Shown piece by piece: positions 1-12,560 of a stretch of DNA of 64,000 nt; position 1 is the first letter of the stretch; the number at the start of each line of letters is the position of its first letter. The notes under the pieces are model-generated. The model had not been told where the DNA came from, did not search any database, and saw nothing but the letters and a program-made list of their open reading frames with translations. Made by a program: the position numbers and the translations under genes. The DNA comes from Calliopsis andreniformis. Taxonomy: Eukaryota > Arthropoda > Insecta > Hymenoptera > Andrenidae. The DNA is taken from assembly GCF_051401765.1 (NCBI RefSeq), contig NW_027480597.1, positions 248,001-312,000 on the forward strand. Direction: 5' to 3'.

Positions 1-1
1 C

Positions 2-1048
2 TGCCATGGCTATGGCTATGGCTGCTATGGCTACGGCTATGGCTATGGCTGCTATGGCTGTGGCTATGGCTATGACGGCTATGGCTATGTCTATGGCTGC
101 TATGGGTATGGCTATGGCTATGGCTGCTATGGCTATGACTGTGGCTGCTATGGCTATGGCTATGGCTATGGCTGCTATGGCTATGGCTATAACTATGACT
201 GCTATGGCTATGGCTATGGCTGCTATGGCTATGGCTATGGCTGCTATGCCTATGGCTATGGCTGCTATGGCTATGGCTATGGCTGCTATGGCAATGGCTA
301 TGGCTGTGGCCATGGCTATGGCTGCTATGGCTATATCTACGGATATGGCTGCTATGGCTATGGCTTTGGCTACTATGGCCATGGCTATGGCTGCTATGGC
401 TATGGCTATGATTATGGCTGCTATGGCTGTGGCTATGTGTGTGTCTGCTATGGATATAGCTATGGCTGCTATGGCTATGCCTACGGCTGCTACGGCTATC
501 GCTATGGCTGCTATGGCTATGGCTACGGCTATGGCTATGGCTATGGCTGCTATGGCTATGTCTATGGCTATAACTGCTACGGCTATGGCTATGGCTGCTA
601 TGGCTATGGCTATGGCTACTATGGCTGTGGTTATGGCTGCTATGGCTATTGCTATGGCTGCTATGGCTATGGCTATGGCTGCTATGGCTATCGCTATGGC
701 TATGGCTGCTATGGCTATGGCTATGGCTATGACTGCTATGGCTATGTCTATGGCTGCTATGGGTATGGCTATGCCTATGGCAGCTATGGCTATGGCTATG
801 GCTGCTATGGCTGTGGCTATGTCTGCTATGGCTATGGCTATGGCTGCTATGGCTATGGCTATGGCTGCTATGGCTATGGCTATGGCCATGGCTGCTATGG
901 CTATGGCTATGGCTATGACTGCTATGGCTATGGCTATGTCTATGCCTATGGCTGTTATGGCTATGGCTTTGGCTACCATGGCCATCGCTATGGCAGAGAT
1001 GGCTATAGCTATGGCTGCTATGGCTATGGTTATGTCTATGGCCCCTAA
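2..1048 (+). other. Gly-Tyr-Cys-rich open segment, enters from left edge
   Basis: Codons starting at 2, 5, 8... read GGC TAT GGC TAT GGC TGC TAT, a Gly-Tyr-Gly-Tyr-Gly-Cys-Tyr heptad, with substitutions to Val, Asp, Asn, Arg, Ser, His and Phe. The segment is open from the window edge to TAA at 1046-1048 and ends GYVYGP. There is no ATG in this phase; the only start-like codons are GTG (for example 437), which lie inside the repeat and are probably not starts. The composition resembles high-glycine-tyrosine keratin-associated and other Gly/Tyr-rich structural proteins, but that is a compositional likeness, not a homology call. The 203 codons from 437 to this stop recur at 2219-2830 and, apparently with the same translation, at 58646-59257. 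Confidence 0.35.
437..510 (+). repeat. Head marker module, first of 23 copies
   Basis: The module starts TATGTGTGTGTCTGC and continues through GGATATAGC, a CCTACGG or CCCACGG variant and CTATCGC. In the Gly-Tyr phase it reads VCVCYGYSYGCYG, then YAYGC or SAYGC, then YRYGC. The GTG of each copy lies at 437, 2219, 3878, 8351, 8942, 10703, 11267, 15131, 16979, 18116, 19760, 26561, 34187, 36632, 37694, 39329, 43025, 45989, 50435, 55322, 55913, 58646 and 63704. Two subtypes exist: TATGCC (YA), and CTGCC (SA) with a preceding GTTGC. The copies at 15131 and 34187 carry TCAGC in place of TCTGC. All 23 are in the same triplet phase. Confidence 0.93.
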
Positions 1049-1090
1049 GGCTATGGCTATGTCTACGGCTGCTGTGGCTCTGGCTCTGGC
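1030..1090 (+). repeat. Stop-bearing marker module CCCCTAAGG, first of 29 copies
   Basis: The module reads GGTTATGTCTATGG then CCCCTAAGG, followed by TATGTCTACGG, CTGCTGTGG and two CTCTGG triplets. In the Gly-Tyr phase this is GYVYGP, TAA, then [15 protein letters not shown]. The first C of CCCCTAAGG lies at 1042, 2824, 6415, 10126, 13045, 14059, 16030, 19384, 20524, 21631, 24070, 29218, 31264, 31423, 32101, 33115, 35518, 35677, 38953, 40093, 41200, 45232, 48196, 52357, 56629, 57727, 59251, 61066 and 62164. Copies at 24070, 45232 and 48196 have CGCCCC. A related module with GCTGCTAAGG places TAA in the same phase (for example 1523, 3305, 42872). At 25050 the equivalent site reads CCCACAAGG, so its stop is lost. 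Confidence 0.92.
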
Positions 1091-1782
1091 TGCTATGGCT
1101 ATGGCTATGGCTGCTATGGCTATGGCTATGGCTGCTGTGGCTGTGGTTATGTCTGCTATGGCTATGGCTATGGCTGCTATGGCTATGGCTATGGCTGCTA
1201 TGGCTGTGGCTATGGCTATGGCTGCTATGGCTATGGCTATGGCTATGACTGCTATGGCTATGTCTATGGCTGCTATGGGTATGGCTATGCCTATGGCAGC
1301 TATGGCTATGGCTATGGCTGCTATGGCTGTGGCTATGTCTGCTATGGCTATGGCTACGGCTGCTATGGCTATGGCTATGGCTGCTATGGCTGTGGTTATG
1401 GCTGCTATAGCTATTGCTATGGCTGCTATGGCTATGGCTATGGCTGCTATGGCTATCGCTATGGCTATGGCTGCTATGGCTATGGCTATGGCCATGGCTG
1501 CTATGGCTATGGCTATGGCTGCTAAGGCTATGGCTATGGCTGCTATGGCTATGGCTATGGCTGCTATGGCTGTGGTTATGGCTGCTATGGCTATTGCTAT
1601 GGCTGCTATGGCAATGGCTATGGCTGCTATGGCTATGGCTATGGCTATGGCTGCCAAGGCTATGGCTATGTCTATGGCTGCTGTGGCTCTGGCTCTGGCT
1701 GCTATGGCTATGGCTATGGCTGCTATGGCTATGGCTATGGCTGCTATGGCTGTGGTTATGGCTGCTATGGCTATTGCTATGG

Positions 1783-3320
1783 CTGCCATGGCTATGGCTA
1801 TGGCTGCTATGGCTACGGCTATGGCTATGGCTGCTATGGCTGTGGCTATGGCTATGACGGCTATGGCTATGTCTATGGCTGCTATGGGTATGGCTATGGC
1901 TATGGCTGCTATGGCTATGACTGTGGCTGCTATGGCTATGGCTATGGCTATGGCTGCTATGGCTATGGCTATAACTATGACTGCTATGGCTATGGCTATG
2001 GCTGCTATGGCTATGGCTATGGCTGCTATGCCTATGGCTATGGCTGCTATGGCTATGGCTATGGCTGCTATGGCAATGGCTATGGCTGTGGCCATGGCTA
2101 TGGCTGCTATGGCTATATCTACGGATATGGCTGCTATGGCTATGGCTTTGGCTACTATGGCCATGGCTATGGCTGCTATGGCTATGGCTATGATTATGGC
2201 TGCTATGGCTGTGGCTATGTGTGTGTCTGCTATGGATATAGCTATGGCTGCTATGGCTATGCCTACGGCTGCTACGGCTATCGCTATGGCTGCTATGGCT
2301 ATGGCTACGGCTATGGCTATGGCTATGGCTGCTATGGCTATGTCTATGGCTATAACTGCTACGGCTATGGCTATGGCTGCTATGGCTATGGCTATGGCTA
2401 CTATGGCTGTGGTTATGGCTGCTATGGCTATTGCTATGGCTGCTATGGCTATGGCTATGGCTGCTATGGCTATCGCTATGGCTATGGCTGCTATGGCTAT
2501 GGCTATGGCTATGACTGCTATGGCTATGTCTATGGCTGCTATGGGTATGGCTATGCCTATGGCAGCTATGGCTATGGCTATGGCTGCTATGGCTGTGGCT
2601 ATGTCTGCTATGGCTATGGCTATGGCTGCTATGGCTATGGCTATGGCTGCTATGGCTATGGCTATGGCCATGGCTGCTATGGCTATGGCTATGGCTATGA
2701 CTGCTATGGCTATGGCTATGTCTATGCCTATGGCTGTTATGGCTATGGCTTTGGCTACCATGGCCATCGCTATGGCAGAGATGGCTATAGCTATGGCTGC
2801 TATGGCTATGGTTATGTCTATGGCCCCTAAGGCTATGGCTATGTCTACGGCTGCTGTGGCTCTGGCTCTGGCTGCTATGGCTATGGCTATGGCTGCTATG
2901 GCTATGGCTATGGCTGCTGTGGCTGTGGTTATGTCTGCTATGGCTATGGCTATGGCTGCTATGGCTATGGCTATGGCTGCTATGGCTGTGGCTATGGCTA
3001 TGGCTGCTATGGCTATGGCTATGGCTATGACTGCTATGGCTATGTCTATGGCTGCTATGGGTATGGCTATGCCTATGGCAGCTATGGCTATGGCTATGGC
3101 TGCTATGGCTGTGGCTATGTCTGCTATGGCTATGGCTACGGCTGCTATGGCTATGGCTATGGCTGCTATGGCTGTGGTTATGGCTGCTATAGCTATTGCT
3201 ATGGCTGCTATGGCTATGGCTATGGCTGCTATGGCTATCGCTATGGCTATGGCTGCTATGGCTATGGCTATGGCCATGGCTGCTATGGCTATGGCTATGG
3301 CTGCTAAGGCTATGGCTATG
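1783..3320 (+). repeat. Higher-order repeat, copy 2 of 1782-bp period
   Basis: This is the second copy of the opening unit, offset 1782 bp. The 203-codon Gly-Tyr stretch from 2219 to the TAA at 2828-2830 is the same as that at 437-1048. After 3320 the sequence changes to a unit with GCAGTGG and CTCCGGCTAC variants (about 3330-3360), which is found again near 7090-7120 and 53925-53945. Confidence 0.92.
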
Positions 3321-6300
3321 TCTACGGCTGCAGTGGTTCTGGCTCCGGCTACTATGGGTATGCCTATGGCTGCTATGGCTATCGCTACGGCTGCTATGGC
3401 TATGGCTATGGCTGCTATGGCTATGGCTATGGCTGCTATGGCCATGGTTATGTCTATGGCTGCCAAGGCTATGGCTACGTCTACGGCTGCTGTGGCTCTG
3501 GCTCTCGCTGCTATGGATATGCCTATGGCTGCTATGGCTATGGCAATGGCTGCTATGGCTGTGGTTATGGCTGCAATGGCTATGGCAATGGCTGCTATGG
3601 CTATGGCTATGGCTGCGGCTAATATGGCTACGGCTGCTATGGCTATGGCTATGGCTGCTATGGCTATGGCTATGGCTATGTCTGCTATGACTATGGCTAC
3701 GGCCAAGGCTGCTATGGCTATGGCTATGGCTATGTCTGCTATGGCTATGGCTATGGCTAAGGCTGCTGTGGCTATGGCTATGGCCGCTTTGGCAATGGCT
3801 ACAGCTGCTATGGCTATGGCTATGGCATTGGCTGCTATGGCTATGGCTATGATTATGGCTGCTATGGCTGTGGCTATGTGTGTGTCTGCTATGGATATAG
3901 CTATGGTTGCTATGGCTCTGCCTACGGCTGCTATGGCTATCGCTATGGATGCTATGGCTATGGTTATGGCTGCATTGGCTATGGCTATGGCTGCTATGGC
4001 TACGGCTATGGCTGCTATGGATATGGCTATGGCTGCTATGGCTATGGCTATGGCTATGGCTGCTATGGCTATGTCTTTGGCTATGGCTGCTATGGCTATG
4101 GTTTTGGATACTATGGCCATGGCTGTGGCGGCTATGTCTATGGCTATAACTGCTATGGCTATGGCTATGGCTGCGGCTGCTATGGCTATGGCTGCTATGG
4201 CTATGGCTATGGCTGCTATGGCTATGGCTATGGCTATGGCTGCTATGGCTATGGCTATGGCTATGACTGCTATGGCTATGTCTATGGCTGCTATGGGTAT
4301 GGCTATGCCTATGGCAGCTATGGCTATGGCTATGGCTGCTATGGCTGTGGCTATGTCTGCTATGGCTATGGCTATGGCTGCTATGGCTATGGCTATGGCT
4401 GCTATGGCTATGGCTATGGCCATGGCTGCTATGGCTATGGCTATGGCTATGACTGCTATGGCTATGGCTATGTCTATGGCTATGGCTGTTATGGCTATGG
4501 CTTTGGCTACCATGGCCATGGCTATGGCAGCTATGGCTATAGTTATGGCTGCTGTGGCTATGGTTATGTCTATGGCTGCTAAGGATATGGCTATGTCTAC
4601 GGCTGCTGCGGCTCTGGCTCTCGCTGCTATGGATATGCCTATGGCTGCTATGGCTATGGCTATGGCTGCTATGGCTGTGGTTATGGCTGCAATGGCTATG
4701 GAAATGGCTGCTATGGCTATGGCTATGGCTGCGGCTGCTATGGCTACGGCTGCTATGGCTATGGCTATGGCTGCTATGGCTATGGCTATGGCTATGTCTG
4801 CTATGACTATGGCTATGGCTATGACTGCTATGGCTATGGCTATGGCCGCTATGGATATGGCTATGGCTATGGCTGCTATGGCTACGGCTTTGGCTACTAT
4901 GGCCATTGGTATGGCTGCTATGGCTATGGCTATGGCTGCTATGGCTATGGCTACGGCTATGGTTTTGGCGGCTATGGCTATGTCTATGGCTATGGCTGCA
5001 GTGGCTATGGCTTTGGCTACTATGGCCATGGCTATGGCTTTGGCTACTATGGCCATGGCTGTGGCTGCTGTGGCTATGGCTATGGCTGCTATGGCTATGA
5101 TTATGTCTATGGCTGCTAAGGCTATGGCTATGTCTACGGCTGCTGTGGCTCTGGCTCTGGCTGCTATGGCTCTGGCTGCTATGGCTATGGCTATGGCTAT
5201 AGCTCCTATGGCTATGGCTATGACTATGGCTATTGCTGCTAAGGCTATGGCGATGGCTATGGCTGCTATGGCTATGGCTATGGCTGCTATGGCTGTGGTT
5301 ATGTCTGCTATGGCTATGGCTATGGCTGCTATGGTTATGGCTATGGCTGCTATGGCTGTGGCTATGGCTATGGTTGCTTTGTCTATGGCTATGGCCATGA
5401 CTGCTATGGCTATGGCTATGGCTGCTATGGGTATGTCTATGGCTATGGCTGCTATGGCTATGGCTATGGCTGCAATGGCTATGGCTATGGCTGCTATGGC
5501 TATGGCTATGGCGGCTATGGCTGCTATGGCTATGGCTATGGCTACTATGGCTATGGATACGGCTGCTATGGCTATGGCTATGGCTATGTCTGCTATGGCT
5601 ATGGCTATGGCTGCTATGGCTGTGGCTATGGCTATGGCTGCTTTGTCTATGGCTATGGCCATGACTGCTATGGCTATGGCTATGGCTGCTATGGGTATGT
5701 CTATGGCTATGGCTGCTATGGCTATGGCTATGGCTGCAATGGCTATGGCTATGGCTGCTATGGCTATGGCTATGGCGGCTATGGCTGCTATGGCTATGGC
5801 TATGGCTACTATGGCTATGGCTATGGCTGCTATGGCTATGGCTATGGCTGCTATGGCTGTGGTTATGTCTGCTATGGCTATGGCTGTGGCTGCTGTGGCT
5901 ATGGCTATGGCTGCTATGGCTATGATTGTGTCTATGGCTGCTAAGGCTATGGCTATGTCTACGGCTGCTGTGGCTCTGGCTCTGGCTGCTATGGCTCTGC
6001 CTGCAATGGCTATGGCTATGGCTGCTATGGCTATGGCTATGGCGGCTATGGCTGCTATGGCTATGGCTATGGCTACTATGGCTATGGATACGGCTGCTAT
6101 GGCTATGGCTATGGCTATGTCTGCTATGGCTATGGCTATGGCTGCTATGGCTATGGCTATGGCTATGGCTATGGCTGCTATGGCTATGTCTTTGGCTACT
6201 ATGGCTATGGATACGGCTGCTATGGCTATGGCTATGGCTATGTCTGCTATGGCTATGGCTATGGCTGCTATGGCTATGGCTATGGCTATGGCTATGGCTG

Positions 6301-6889
6301 CTATGGCTATGTCTTTGGCTATGGCTGCTATGGCTATGGTTTTGGATACAATGGCCATGGCTGTGGCGGCTATGGCTATTTCTATGGCTGCTATGGCTAT
6401 GGTTATGTCTATGGCCCCTAAGGCTATGGCTATGTCTACGGCTGCTGTGGCTCTGGCTCTGGCTGCTATGGCTATGGCTATGGCTGCTATGGCTATGGCT
6501 ATGGCTGCTGTGGCTGTGGTTATGTCTGCTATGGCTATGGCTATGGCTGCTATGGTTATGGCTATGGCTGCTATGGCTGTGGATATGGCTATGGCTGCTT
6601 TGTCTATGGCTATGGCCATGACTGCTATGGCTATGGCTATGGCTGCTATGGGTTTGGCTATGGCTATGGCTGCTATGGCTATGGCTATGTCTGCTATGGC
6701 TATGGCTATGGCTATGGCTGCTATGGCTATGTCTATGGCTATAACTGCTATGGCTATGGCTATGGCTGCTATGGCTATGGCTATGGCTGCTATGGCTGTG
6801 GTTATGGCTGCTATAGCTATTGCTATGGCTGCTATGGCTATGGCTTTTGCTGCTATGGCTATCGCTATGGCTATGGCTGCTATGGCTAT
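3321..6889 (+). repeat. Diverged monomer tract between named duplications
   Basis: The tract is made wholly of hexamer and nonamer monomers with many variants. It holds a head module at 3878, an isolated TAA in the Gly-Tyr phase at 3620-3622 (GGCTAATATGG), another at 3758-3760, and a local near-tandem pair around 5340-5560 and 5600-5820. The block from about 4900 to 5110, with TATGGTTTTGGCGG and two CTTTGGCTACTATGG units, recurs near 23430, 42660 and 51520. No gene is evident. Confidence 0.85.
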
Positions 6890-9450
6890 GGCTATGGCCA
6901 TGGCTGCTATGGCTATGGCTATGGCTATGACTGCTATGGCTATGGCTATGGCCGCTATGGATATGGCTATGGCTATGGCTGCTATGGCTACGGCTTTGGC
7001 TACTATGGCCATTGGTATGGCTGCTATGGCTATGGCTATGGCTGCTATGGCTATGGCTATGGCTATGGCTGCTAAGGCTATGGCTATGTCTACGGCTGCA
7101 GTGGTTCTGGCTCCGGCTACTATGGGTATGCCTATGGCTGCTATGGCTATTGCTACGGCTGCTATGGCTATGGCTATGGCTGCTATGGCTATGGCTATGG
7201 CTGCTATGGCCATGGTTATGTCTATGGCTGCCAAGGCTATGGCTACGTCTACGGCTGCTGTGGCTCTGTCTGTGGCTGCTATGGCTATGGCTATGGCTGC
7301 TATGGCTATGGCTATGGCTGCTATGGCTGTGGTTATGGCTGCTATGGCTATTGCTATAGCTGCTATGGCTATGGCTATGGCTGCTATGGCTATGGCTATG
7401 GCTATGGCTGCTATGGCTGTGGCTATGGCTATGGCGGCTATGGCTATGGCTATGGCTGCTATGGGTATGGCTATGGCTATGGCTGCTATGGCTATGGCTA
7501 TGGCTGCTATGGCTATGGCTATGGCTATGGCTGCTATGGCTATGGCTATAGCTATGACTGCTATGGCTATGGCTATGGCTGCTATGGGTATGGCTATGCC
7601 TATGGCTGCTATGGCTATGGCCATGACTGCTATGGCTGTGGCTATGACTGCTCTGGCTATGGCTATGGCTGCTATGGCTATGGCTATGGCTGCTATGGCT
7701 ATGGCTATGGCTGCTACGGCTATGGCTATGGCTATGGCTATGGCTGCTATGGCTATGGCTGTTATGGCTATGGCTATGGCTATGACTGCTATGGCTATGG
7801 CTATGGCTGCTATGGCTATCGCTATGGCTGCTATGGCTATGGCTATGGCTGCTATGGCTATGGTTATGGCTATGAATGCTAAGGCTATGGCTATGTCTAC
7901 GGCTGCTGTGGCTCTGGCCCCGGCTGCTATGGGTATGCCTATGGCTGCTATGGCTATCGCTATGGCTGCTATGGCTGCTATGGCTATGGCTATGGCTGCT
8001 ACGGCTATGGCTATGGCTGCTATGGTTATGGCTATGGCTATGGCTATGGCTGCTATGGCTATGTCTATGTCTATGGCTATGGCTGCTATGGCTATGGCTT
8101 TGGCTACTATGGCCATGGCTATGGCAGCTATGGCTATAGCTATGGCTGCTATGGCTATGGTTATGTCTATGGCTGCTAAGGATATGGCTATGTCTACGGC
8201 TGCTGCGGCTCTGGCTCCCGCTGCTATGGATATGCCTATGGCTGCTATGGCTATGGCTATGGCTGCTATGGCTGTGGTTATGGCTGCAATGGCTATGGCA
8301 TTGGCTGCTATGGCTATGGCTATGATTATGGCTGCTATGGCTGTGGCTATGTGTGTGTCTGCTATGGATATAGCTATGGTTGCTATGGCTCTGCCTACGG
8401 CTGCTATGGCTATCGCTATGGATGCTATGGCTATGGTTATGGCTGCATTGGCTATGGCTATGGCTGCTATGGCTACGGCTATGGCTGCTATGGATATGGC
8501 TATGGCTGCTATGGCTATGGCTATGGCTATGGCTGCTATGGCTATGTCTTTGGCTATGGCTGCTATGGCTATGGTTTTGGATACTATGGCCATGGCTGTG
8601 GCGGCTATGGCTATGGCTATGGCTGCTATGGCTATGGCTATGGCTGCGGCTGCTATGGCTATGGCTGCTATGGCTTTGGCTATGGCTGCTATGGCTATGG
8701 CTATGGCTATGGCTGCTATGACTATGGCTATGGCTAACGCTGCTATGGCTATGGCTATGGCTATGTCTGCTATGGCTATGGCTATGGCTAAGGCTGCTGT
8801 GGCTATGGCTATGGCCGCTTTGGCAATAGCTACAGCTGCTATGGCTATGGATATGGCATCGGCTGCTATGGCTATGGCTATGGCTATGGCATTGGCTGCT
8901 ATGGCTATGGCTATGATTATGGCTGCTATGGCTGTGGCTATGTGTGTGTCTGCTATGGATATAGCTATGGCTGCTATGGCTATGCCTACGGCTTCTACGG
9001 CTATCGCTATGGCTGCTATGGCTATGGCTATGGCTGCTATGACTATGGCTATGGCTGCTATGGCAACGGCTATGGCTGCTATGGCTATGGCTATGGCTGC
9101 AATGGCTAAGGTTATGACTATGGCAGCTATGGCTATGGCTACGGCTGCTATGGCTATGGATGCTATGGCTATGTCTACGGCTGCTGTGGCTCTGGCTCTG
9201 GCTGCTATGGATATGTCTATGGCTGCTATGGCTATGGCTGCTATAGCTATGGTTATGGCTATGGCTGCTAAGGCTATGGCTATGTCTACGGCTGCTGTGG
9301 CTCCGGCTCTGGCTGCTATAGCTATGGCTATGGCTGCTATGGCTATGGCTATGGCTGCTATGGCTATGGCTATGTCTACTCTGGCTGCTATGGCTATGGC
9401 TATGACTGCTATGGCTACGGCTGTGGCTGCTATGGCTATGGCTATGGCTA
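6890..9450 (+). repeat. Higher-order segment repeated at 53.7-56.4 kb
   Basis: Landmarks at 7012, 7876, 8351 and 8942 match 53839, 54703, 55322 and 55913. The offset is 46827 bp on the left and 46971 bp on the right, so the copies differ by a net 144 bp, a multiple of three. Both contain two head modules 591 bp apart. The boundaries are approximate because neighbouring monomers look alike; the right edge is near 9450, where GCTATAGCTGC replaces GCTGCAATGG. Confidence 0.8.
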
Positions 9451-11123
9451 TAGCTGCTATGGCTATGGCTATGACTATGGCTATTGCTGCTAAGGCTATG
9501 GCGATGGCTATGGCTGCTATGGCTATGGCTATGGCTGCTATGGCTGTGGTTATGTCTGCTATGGCTATGGCTATGGCTGCTATGGTTATGGCTATGGCTG
9601 CTATGGCTGTGGCTATGGCTATGGTTGCTTTGTCTATGGCTATGGCAATGACTGCTATGGCTATGGCTGCTATGGGTATGGCTATGGCTATGGCTGCTAT
9701 GGCTATGGCTATGGCTGCAATGGCTATGGCTATGGCTGCTCTGGCTATGGCTATGGCGGCTATGGCTGCTATGGCTATGGCTATGGCTACTATGGCTATG
9801 GATACGGCTGCTATGGCTATGGCTATGGCTATGTCTGCTATGGCTATGGCTATGGCTGCTATGGTTATGGCTATGGCGACTATGGCTGCTATGGCTATGG
9901 CTATGGCTACTATGGCTATGGATACGGCTGCTATGGCTATGGCTATGGCTATGTCTGCTATGGCTATGGCTATGGCTGCAATGGCTATGGCTATGGCTAT
10001 GGCTATGGCTGCTATGGCTATGTCTTTGGCTATGGCTGCTATGGCTATGGTTTTGGATACAATTGCCATGGCTGTGGCGGCTATGGCTATTTCTATGGCT
10101 GCTATGGCTATGGTTATGTCTATGGCCCCTAAGGCGATGGCTATGTCTACGGCTGCTGTGGCTCTGGCTCTGGCTGCTATGGCTATGTCAATGGCTGCTA
10201 TGGCTATGGCTTTGGCTACTATGGCCATGGCTATGGCAGCTATGGCTATAGCTATGGCTGCTATGGCTATGGTTATGTCTATGGCTGCTAAGGATATGGC
10301 TATGTCTACGGCTGCTGCGGCTCTGGCTCTCGCTGCTATGGATATGCCTATGGCTGCTATGGCTATGGCAATGGCTGCTATGGCTGTGGTTATGGCTGCA
10401 ATGGCTATGGCAATGGCTGCTATGGCTATGGCTATGGCTGCGGCTGCTATGGCTACGGCTGGTATGGCTATGGCTATGGCTGCTATGGCTATGGCTATGG
10501 CTATGTCTGCTATGACTATGGCTACGGCCAAGGCTGCTATGGCTATGGCTATGGCTATGTCTGCTATGGCTATGGCTATGGCTAAGGCTGCTGTGGCTAT
10601 GGCTATGGCCGCTTTGGCAATGGCTACAGCTGCTATGGCTATGGCTATGGCATTGGCTGCTATGGCTATGGCTATGATTATGGCTGCTATGGCTGTGGCT
10701 ATGTGTGTGTCTGCTATGGATATAGCTATGGTTGCTATGGCTCTGCCTACGGCTGCTATGGCTATCGCTATGGATGCTATGGCTATGGTTATGGCTGCAT
10801 TGGCTATGGCTATGGCTGCTATGGCTACGGCTATGGCTGCTATGGATATGGCTATGGCTGCTATGGCTATGGCTATGGCTATGGCTGCTATGGCTATGTC
10901 TTTGGCTATGGCTGCTATGGCTATGGTTTTGGATACTATGGCCATGGCTGTGGCGGCTATGTCTATGGCTATAACTGCTATGGCTATGGCTATGGCTGCG
11001 GCTGCTATGGCTATGGCTGCTATGGCTATGGCTATGGCTGCTATGGCTATGGCTATGGCTATGGCTGCTATGGCTATGGCTATGGCTATGACTGCTATGG
11101 CTATGTCTATGGCTGCTATGGGT
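9451..11123 (+). repeat. Monomer tract leading into the 11.1-kb unit
   Basis: The tract is ordinary repeat with CCCCTAAGG at 10126 and a head module at 10703. The unit TATGGATACGGCTGC preceded by a GGCGACTATGG variant occurs twice near 9800-9960, a pattern copied widely later (12.5, 15.7, 20.9, 24.7, 30.5, 34.8, 40.4, 43.6 and 46.6 kb). In the Gly-Tyr phase the region from 10586 to TAA 11828-11830 is open. Confidence 0.8.
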
Positions 11124-12560
11124 ATGGCTATGGCTGTGGCTATGGCTATGGCTGCTATGACTATGTCTACGGATATGGATGCTATGGCTATGGCTTTGGC
11201 TACTATGGCCATGGCTATGGCTGCTATGGCTATGGCAATGATTATGGCTGCTATGGCTGTGGCTATGTGTGTGTCTGCTATGTATATAGCTATGGCTGCT
11301 ATGGCTATGCCTACGGCTGCTACGGCTATCGCTATGGCTGCTATGGCTATGGCTATGGCTGCAATGGCTATGGCTATGGCTGCTATGGCTACGGCTATGG
11401 CTGCTATGGCTATGGCTATGGCTGCTTTGGCTTTGGTTATGACTATGTCAGCTATGGCTATGGCTATGGCTGCTATGGCTATGGCTATGGCTGCTATGGC
11501 TATGTCTACGGCTGCTGTGGCTCTGGCTCTGGCTGCTATGGATATGGCTATGGCTGCTATGGCTATGGCTACTATAGCTATGGTTACGGCTATGGCTGCT
11601 ATGGCTATGGCTATGGCTGCTGTGGCTGTGGTTATGTCTGCTATGGCTATGGCTATGGCTGCTACGGTTATGGCTATGGCTGCTGTGGCTGTGGCTATGG
11701 CTATGGCTGCTTTGTCTATGGCTATGGCCATGACTGCTATGGCTATGGCTATGGCTGCTATGGGTTTGGCTATGGCTATGGCTGCTATGGCTATGGCTAT
11801 GGCTGCTATGGCTATGGTTATGGCTATTAATGCTAAGGCTATGGCTATGTCTACGGCTGCTGTGGCTCTGGCTCCGGCTGCTGTGGGTATGCCTATGGCT
11901 GCTATGGCTATCGCTATGGCTGCTATGGCTGCTATGGCTATGGCTATGGCTGCTACGGCTATGGCTATGGCTGCTATGGTTATGGCTATGGCTATGGCTA
12001 TGGCTGCTATGGTTATGTCTATGTCTATGGCTATGGCTGCTATGGCTATGGCTTTGGCTACTATGGCCATGGCTATGGCAGCTATGGCTATGGTTTTGGA
12101 TACAATGGCCATGGCTGTGGCGGCTATGGCTATTTCTATGGCTGCTATGGCTATGGTTATGTCTATAGCTGCTATGGCTATGGCTATGACTATGGCGATT
12201 GCTGCTAAGGCTATGGCGATGGCTATGGCTGCTATGGCTATGGCTATGGCTGCTATGGCTGTGGTTATGTCTGCTATGGCTATGGCTATGGCTGCTATGG
12301 TTATGGCTATGGCTGCTATGGCTGTGGCTATGGCTATGGTTGCTTTGTCTATGGCTATGGCCATGACTGCTATGGCTATGGCTATGGCTGCTATGGGTAT
12401 GGCTATGGCTATGGCTGCTATGGCTATGGCTATGGCTGCAATGGCTATGGCTATGGCTGCTATGGCTATGGCTATGGCGGCTATGGCTGCTATGGCTATG
12501 GCTATGGCTACTATGGCTATGGATACGGCTGCTATGGCTATGGCTATGGCTATGGCTATG
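11124..12560 (+). repeat. 1437-bp segment, copied at 26418-27854
   Basis: Alignment by landmarks gives a constant offset of 15294 bp: the variant run TATGACTATGTCTACGG, the head module (11267 and 26561) and GCTATTAATGC (11826 and 27120) all agree. The match starts after GGTATGG at 11121, versus GCAATGG at 26415, and ends at 12560, where TCTGCT faces GCTGCT. Small substitutions exist between the copies, such as TGTATATAGC at 11281 against TGGATATAGC. Confidence 0.85.

Larger units (their letters stand above)
1..1538 (+). repeat. Higher-order repeat, copy 1 of 1782-bp period
   Basis: Positions 1-1538 appear identical by eye to 1783-3320. Shared landmarks include CTGCC at 1 and 1783, the head module at 437 and 2219, and CCCCTAAGG at 1042 and 2824. 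The copies part at 1539 versus 3321, where copy 1 continues GGC and copy 2 has GTC TAC. Bases 1539-1782 are ordinary monomers that fill the rest of the first period and include the GCCAAGG variant near 1653. Confidence 0.92.

Noticed and set aside
437..1048. A gene starting at the GTG of the head module (MCVC...)
   Set aside because: The frame is open upstream of this GTG and the preceding codons are the same Gly-Tyr repeat. GTG here is an ordinary repeat variant with no ribosome binding site, and GTG starts are not expected if the host is eukaryotic.
1414..1857. Leu-Trp-rich open stretches on the + strand that look like membrane proteins
   Set aside because: They are the third phase of the same repeat (CTA TGG CTG). 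They are cut often by TGA and TAG arising from single changes in TGG, and have no start context or conserved ends. They are shadows of the array.
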